From contig BSBM01000609.1 of assembly GCA_027924585.1 (NCBI GenBank), positions 434,001 through 498,000 of the forward strand: a DNA stretch of 64,000 nt, read 5' to 3'. The DNA comes from Larix kaempferi. Lineage: Eukaryota > Streptophyta > Pinopsida > Pinales > Pinaceae. Under the pieces are notes generated by a model. It was not told where the DNA came from, searched no databases, and saw only the letters and a list, made by a program, of their open reading frames with translations. This document shows positions 59,272 to 64,000 of the stretch, piece by piece. Both the position numbers and the translations under genes were made by a program. Numbering within the stretch: position 1 is the first letter of the stretch; the number at the start of each line of letters is the position of its first letter.

Positions 59272-60220
59272 ATGCATGTGATGCATGTATCTATTAGTAC
59301 CGGTACATCATATTTACGGGATAGATTAAAAGAAGCCAATAGTACAAATGAATTCTTTCAGAAGGTAAAAGCAGGGTTACAACAACAGGTAATAGCACCT
59401 AAATTTGAAAACTTTAAGTTGGAAAATGGAATACTTAAGTATAAGGATAGAGTCTATGTTCCTAACTCTGAAAACATAAGGAAAATGGTTTTAAAAGAAA
59501 TGCATGATGTTCCTTAAGTGAGTTACTCAGGTTATCAAAAGACAATAGTAGCAACTAAGAAAGAATATTATTGGTCAGGAATGAAAAAGGAAATTGTGGA
59601 ATACATAGCTAGATGTTTGGAATGTCAAAATGTTAAGTTTGAACACAGAAACCCCGTACGATTGTTCAACCTTTACAGATACCAGAGTGGAGATGGGACG
59701 TAGTTACCATGGATTTCATCACAAAATTACCTAAGACAAGATCACAACACGATGCCATTATGGTAGTAGTAGACAAGTTAACTAAAGCAACTCATTTCAT
59801 TCTAGTTAAGAAAACTCATAAAGCAACTGAAATAACAGATATCTGCATGAAATAAGTAGCTAGACTACATGGTATTCCAAAATCAATAGTGTCAGATAGA
59901 GATTCAAAATTCACAAGTAATTTTTGGAAAGGTTTGTTTAAAGGTTTTGGTACAAGTTTGAACATGAGTACTTAATATCATCCGCAGAAATATGGACATA
60001 CAGAGAGGGTAAATCAGGTAATTCAAGATATGTTAAGAATGTATGTAATGGATCAACCAATTCAATGGGAAAATTATTTACACCTAGTGGAATTTGCTTA
60101 CAATAATGGGTATCATTCTTCCTTGAAAGTAAGTCCATTTGAAGCAATGTATGGAATAAAGTGTAACACTCCTATCAGTTGGGACAATTGGATAGACATA
60201 GTTATTATTGGGCCATAACT
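59272..60220 (+). pseudogene. Family E integrase
   Basis: HHCC domain: MVLKEMHDVP then YSGYQKTIVATKKEYYWSGM and IARCLECQNVKFEH. Catalytic core: VTMDFITKLP (Asp) near 59708, SDRDSKFTS (Asp) near 59893 and GHTERVNQ (Glu) near 60000, completing the D,D-E triad. Then HLVEFAYNNGYHSSLKVSPF at 60082 on. Stops at 59515, 59854 and 59972 break the frame. Confidence 0.85.
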
Positions 60221-60263
60221 ATTAAGGGATATGGAAGATCAAATGGTTAATATTAAATAGAAT

Positions 60264-60783
60264 TTGAAAGCAACACATGATAGACATAAAAGTTATGTAG
60301 ACCAAAACAGGATTGATAGACAGTTTCAGGTTGGGGAACATGTCTTTTTGAAGGTTAAACCAAATAAGAGTACTTTAAACTTAGGAAATTGTTCGAAACT
60401 TGCAGCTAGATATTGTGGACCCTTTGAAATATTGAAAAAGATAGGACCAGTTGCTTATGAACTTGCTTTGCCTCCTAACATAAAAGTGCATAATGTGTTT
60501 CATGTGTCTCTGTTCAAAAAGTATGTGCATGATGCTAGGCATGTAATTAACTGGAATATGACACAGGTAAAATGTGATATAGATGTTTTTATTTTGCATT
60601 AGATGATGTATATGATATGATTATTGCTTATCTAGCCTGTTGCCATCATAGGCAGGAAAGTCAAGTTGCGCAGGAACAAAGAATATGAAAAGTTAACATC
60701 CAATGGACCCATTATAAACCTGAAGATGCAACTTTGGAAATGGAAGATGTGATGAGGGAGACATACCCTCATCTATTTTGAAT
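60264..60783 (+). pseudogene. Family E integrase C terminus and chromodomain-like tail
   Basis: [20 protein letters not shown] (GPY/F-type module), [20 protein letters not shown], the [20 protein letters not shown] box, and after a frame break QWTHYKPEDATLEMEDVMRE with YPHLF. The usual Trp of DATWE is Leu here. The tail supports chromovirus membership. Confidence 0.8.
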
Positions 60784-60840
60784 TTTTTTGAAAATTTGCA
60801 GCATGTATAAATAAGTATGCATTGAGGACGATGCATAGTT

Positions 60841-60854
60841 TAAGGGGAGGGAGA
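60841..60854 (+). other. Family E polypurine tract
   Basis: TAAGGGGAGGGAGA directly before TGTAATGCCC, the LTR start. Confidence 0.85.
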
Positions 60855-61872
60855 TGTAATGCCCTATGGTTTAGCCATTGGACATGTTATTATTATTTTG
60901 ATGTTGTGACATTATGGCATGAGGTGCCCGGACTATGGTTTGCACATTATTATTATTATGTTATTATTATTAATTAATAAATTAAAACATTTGATATTGT
61001 CTGATGCCACATAAAAGAGTATGAGAAACCATGATATTACAAGAAAGGGGAAGTGGGAAAGTGTGTTCCTAAGTGTTTATGTCTATGTTGGTGGACCCTC
61101 TTGACTTATGCACCCACTTATGTTGTATTTCACCTTAATTTTATTATTCCGAGATGGTTTTTATTAAAATTGGAGTTACTCTCTCTCCTAGTGATCCCCC
61201 TTGAGTGCCACTTGGTGTTGCCCCTCATGAAAGTTTTAAATCCTTAGTGGTTTTATATTCTGAGAAAGTAACTCCTCGTGTGACCCTCTCTCTCCCCAAC
61301 TGGAGTTCTCCATGAGGAATTCGAATTGGTTGGTATGTGCTTCATTTTCTCTAGAGTTTTGCTTCTTGGTTCTTGGCTTGATTCTCTTTGTTCTTGTCTC
61401 ACTCACTCATGTGCATTGCTCTTTGGCACTTGGGAATTTCATTTGATTCCCTTAGTATGTGTGAGATCTTGTGATCCAGTGGTCTTTTTTGATGGTTGGT
61501 GCACCCTTGTTGAGCTTGTTCCCAATCATCGAGACTCAATTGTTACTAGTCTATCTATCCTAGAAGTTACTTGTCCTGGATTGGAAGTGATGTGGAATCC
61601 ACTTGCCATTGGATGCAGTTGGATCGATGGTATATTAGTGTTTTATTGACTCTATCTATGCTGGAGTTGTATGTCATGGATTGGAAATAGTGGGATCTAT
61701 TTTCCATTGGAATATAGTTGGACTGATGGTAGACTTGTGAATATCTATCCTGGAGCTACTCTACTATATTGGAAGTGATGTGGAATCCACTTGCCATTGG
61801 AATTGTGGTTGGACCGATGATGGTTGGATTTTACGGTTGAGTGAACTCTTGCTTGTGGCATCATGGTTCTGG
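60855..61872 (+). repeat. Family E 3' LTR, first part
   Basis: Matches the solo LTR at 4936 on for about 1 kb (GACTATGGTTTG, AAGAGTATGAG, GGTGGACCCTCTTGA, the GGAAGTGATGTGGAATCCAC sub-repeats), then similarity stops at CATGGTTCTGG. Confidence 0.75.
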
Positions 61873-64000
61873 TGTTGAACTTCTTTTGTCATTGATGTCA
61901 ACTAATGTCAAAGAGGACGTCAACTGATTCAGTATGATTCATTAATATCAACTGATTTCAAAGTGGATACAACATTCCTACATCAGTGTGAAGAAGTATA
62001 TGGAAGCCACTTTGAAGAAGAATATGCGCAAGATAAATAAGAACATGAATGCCAAAAGTACATGCGCAAGAAGGTGAAGGTGACAGACATGGGTGTTAGT
62101 TTAATGAAGTATATCTAGAAGTGCATTCAGTCTGAATAATTGTGTCCAAGGATACATCATGCATGATGAGTTTGAATAAATACATAAGGAAGATACATCA
62201 TGCGGATCCAGTTCAAAGAAGAACACTAGTAATGTATCCTTCTTCATGTGGTCCTTGTGCATATATCAAGTCCACCACGTCATACTCTCTCATTGTAGTA
62301 ATCAAAGGAGTTGGTTGGACTGTGGTATAGGTGCACAAGCAACCAAAGAGTTGGTTGGACAGTGGTACATGTGCACAAGAAGCCAAGAATTTGGTTGAAC
62401 TAATGGTACGAGTGCGCAAGAAAGTCTAATCATTTCTTGGTTGATGGTTGGAAGTGCGCATGCAGTAAGAACCAGTAAATGGTTGGAAAATCCTAAAATC
62501 ATGCAAGCCTAGCCAATGAAAAGATGATTTTAGTTAGCATAATGGGCACAAGTTCCTAGAAAGGTACAACGATTGAAGCAAGTCAATGAGAAAATTCCAT
62601 AGCCGATGGTACAAGAGGTGCGCAAGTTTCACAAGTGATGACAAGGAAAGGGTCATAATCCGACTAAGTAGAAGTTGGAGTATGCACAGAATCCACAAAG
62701 AATTAATATTGCAAGAGCAAAATAACCACAAGGGATGGTACAACAAAGGTTATAGAATCATCAAGATAAAGAGTATGAATGCACACATACCTCAAATGAA
62801 ATGGTACATCGAGGGCTTAGAGGTATACCACCAAGGTGTAAAGTCCCACTATGCTATGGACCATGAAGGAACTTGAAACCTAACAAATGACACATCAATA
62901 GTGTAGAAGATAACACGTGGCATATGCACAATTCATGATGTATGGAAGAAGGGATGCCACGACCACCTTGTGAACATACAATCCGTGTAAGACATGTATA
63001 AATAGAGATGCAAGTTGGAGAATTGCAGTAAGCTTGATGGTGAGAGCATAAGAGCTTCAAGTGTTTGTTAAAGTTTGATATTTGGGGCATCAAAGGGGTC
63101 GAGGACAGAACAATATGATCTAGCGAGGAGACGAATGCACATATGCAGCTGAATGGAGTTTTGATGGTGTACAAAATGATGTTATAGATCTGTGATGGAT
63201 GCACAAGTATTGAAAGGAAGAAATATTGAACTATGAGCAGGTGCTTTATGTTTTGAAGGATATCATTACAATCAACACGTTGTTAGTCACAAATGTTGTA
63301 AAGACAAAAGTGCAGATATAGAACTGAATTTTATCAGATAATGTGCAGATGTCTTGTTGATGCATATGAACATAAGTGAAAGTGTGTGAAGTTGAGAATA
63401 CCATCTGATGCATGATGACATAACAAAAACAAGATCCATAATGCTCATTATGATGTAGATGATCTGAGACAATTGCGTTAAATGGAACGAACAAATCATT
63501 TGATGCACATGATGTTGAAGAGATTGTAGCACTTAAACATAACAGACCCATCAGTAAGTGTATAGATTGTTGCATTTGTTAGTAGTGTTTTATTTAAGAA
63601 TTCCAAACTATCAATTGAAAGCACAGTATCAGTTGGTCATTGCAGTTACACAAGTAGCATAACGATGAGATAATCAATTATGCAAATTGTAGTCTCAACG
63701 AGCACACATAACATGAAGTAAGTCATCATCGAAAGTGTGATTTGAGAGGAATGAGAAGTCAAATGTTGTATGCAACTCAGTGACAGAGTATCAAATGCAT
63801 ACGAAGGTAGTGCACAACAGACTTATTATCAGAAGATCAAAAGGGTGCGCGAGGTTGAAGTTCGACATAATCATACATTGGACATCAGGGCAGTTAGAAC
63901 AGGTAAGGAGATAGGGATTTGGATCTTCCTTGAGGTTGGTGCCTGTAAAACAATAAGGATACAAGGGGTCGGTGCCTCCTTCCAGTTTGTGTTGGATAAA
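61873..64000 (+). mobile_element. Unidentified element or LTR interrupting the family E LTR
   Basis: At 61873 family E similarity is lost and a sequence starting TGTTGAACTTCTTTTGTC begins. TG is the usual LTR start, so this may be the 5' LTR of another retrotransposon that extends past the window. It has a local tandem repeat of about 45 bp (GTTGGTTGGAC with GGTGCACAAG or GTGCACAAGAAGCC) at about 62307-62420. The small frames on both strands have no family motif. No primer-binding site is seen before 64000. Confidence 0.4.

Larger units (their letters stand above)
57682..61872 (+). mobile_element. Family E Ty3/gypsy chromovirus, 5'-truncated
   Basis: A + strand element starting inside the protease and running through reverse transcriptase, RNase H, integrase, chromodomain-like tail, polypurine tract and into its 3' LTR (60855 on). 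5' LTR, primer site and gag are absent. The domain text is close to element B's but the LTRs differ, so B and E are related but separate families. The 3' LTR is broken at 61873 by another sequence. The reading frame carries many stops. Confidence 0.85.

Noticed and set aside
1-64000. Organellar DNA insert or bacterial operon
   Set aside because: No chloroplast, mitochondrial or bacterial gene text, rRNA or tRNA cluster was recognised anywhere in the window.

Overview
The window looks like gene-poor, AT-rich nuclear DNA of a seed plant with a large, transposon-filled genome. I infer a gymnosperm, probably a conifer, from very long LTRs, deep nesting and old decayed copies, but nothing in the sequence proves it. 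Plant origin is supported by an IRX15-type DUF579 xylan gene, a SIP-aquaporin fragment, Ty3/gypsy chromoviruses and an L1-type LINE that carries an RNase H domain.

Left half (1-32603): one nested transposon stack. Element A (+ strand, short LTRs of about 233 bp, protease-like plus coiled-coil remnant, no reverse transcriptase seen) is split by element B. B is a Ty3/gypsy chromovirus on the - strand with LTRs of about 2.6-2.8 kb, 2440-31601. B's left LTR is split by a solo LTR of family E (4936-12198), which is itself split by a LINE (7620-~11995). B's internal region is split at the RT/RNase H junction by element C (14676-26223). C is an LTR element on the + strand with its own primer-binding site, polypurine tract and 5-bp target duplication; it has two unrecognised reading frames and no polymerase. 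C's right LTR carries a further ~750-bp insertion.

Middle (32604-46340): AT-rich DNA with many local tandem duplications, a tRNA-derived SINE with target-site duplications (36825-36990), an unrecognised multi-exon gene on the - strand that appears recently broken (38071-40292), a block built from the palindrome GTTCATGAAC (41630-42310), and GC-rich minisatellites.

Right part (46340-64000): the one clearly intact host gene, an IRX15/DUF579 homologue (47127-48089), with a possible unrelated exon just upstream; a 0.9-kb LINE-derived element with 17-bp target duplications (54039-54940); a broken SIP-type aquaporin start (56403 on); a decayed, 5'-truncated gypsy copy of family E (57682-61872); and an unidentified repeat, E's LTR being broken at 61873, that runs off the window.

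No cooperating gene set (operon, cluster or pathway) is present. Apart from the DUF579 gene, nearly all coding capacity here belongs to transposons, and every transposon frame examined carries stops or frameshifts.
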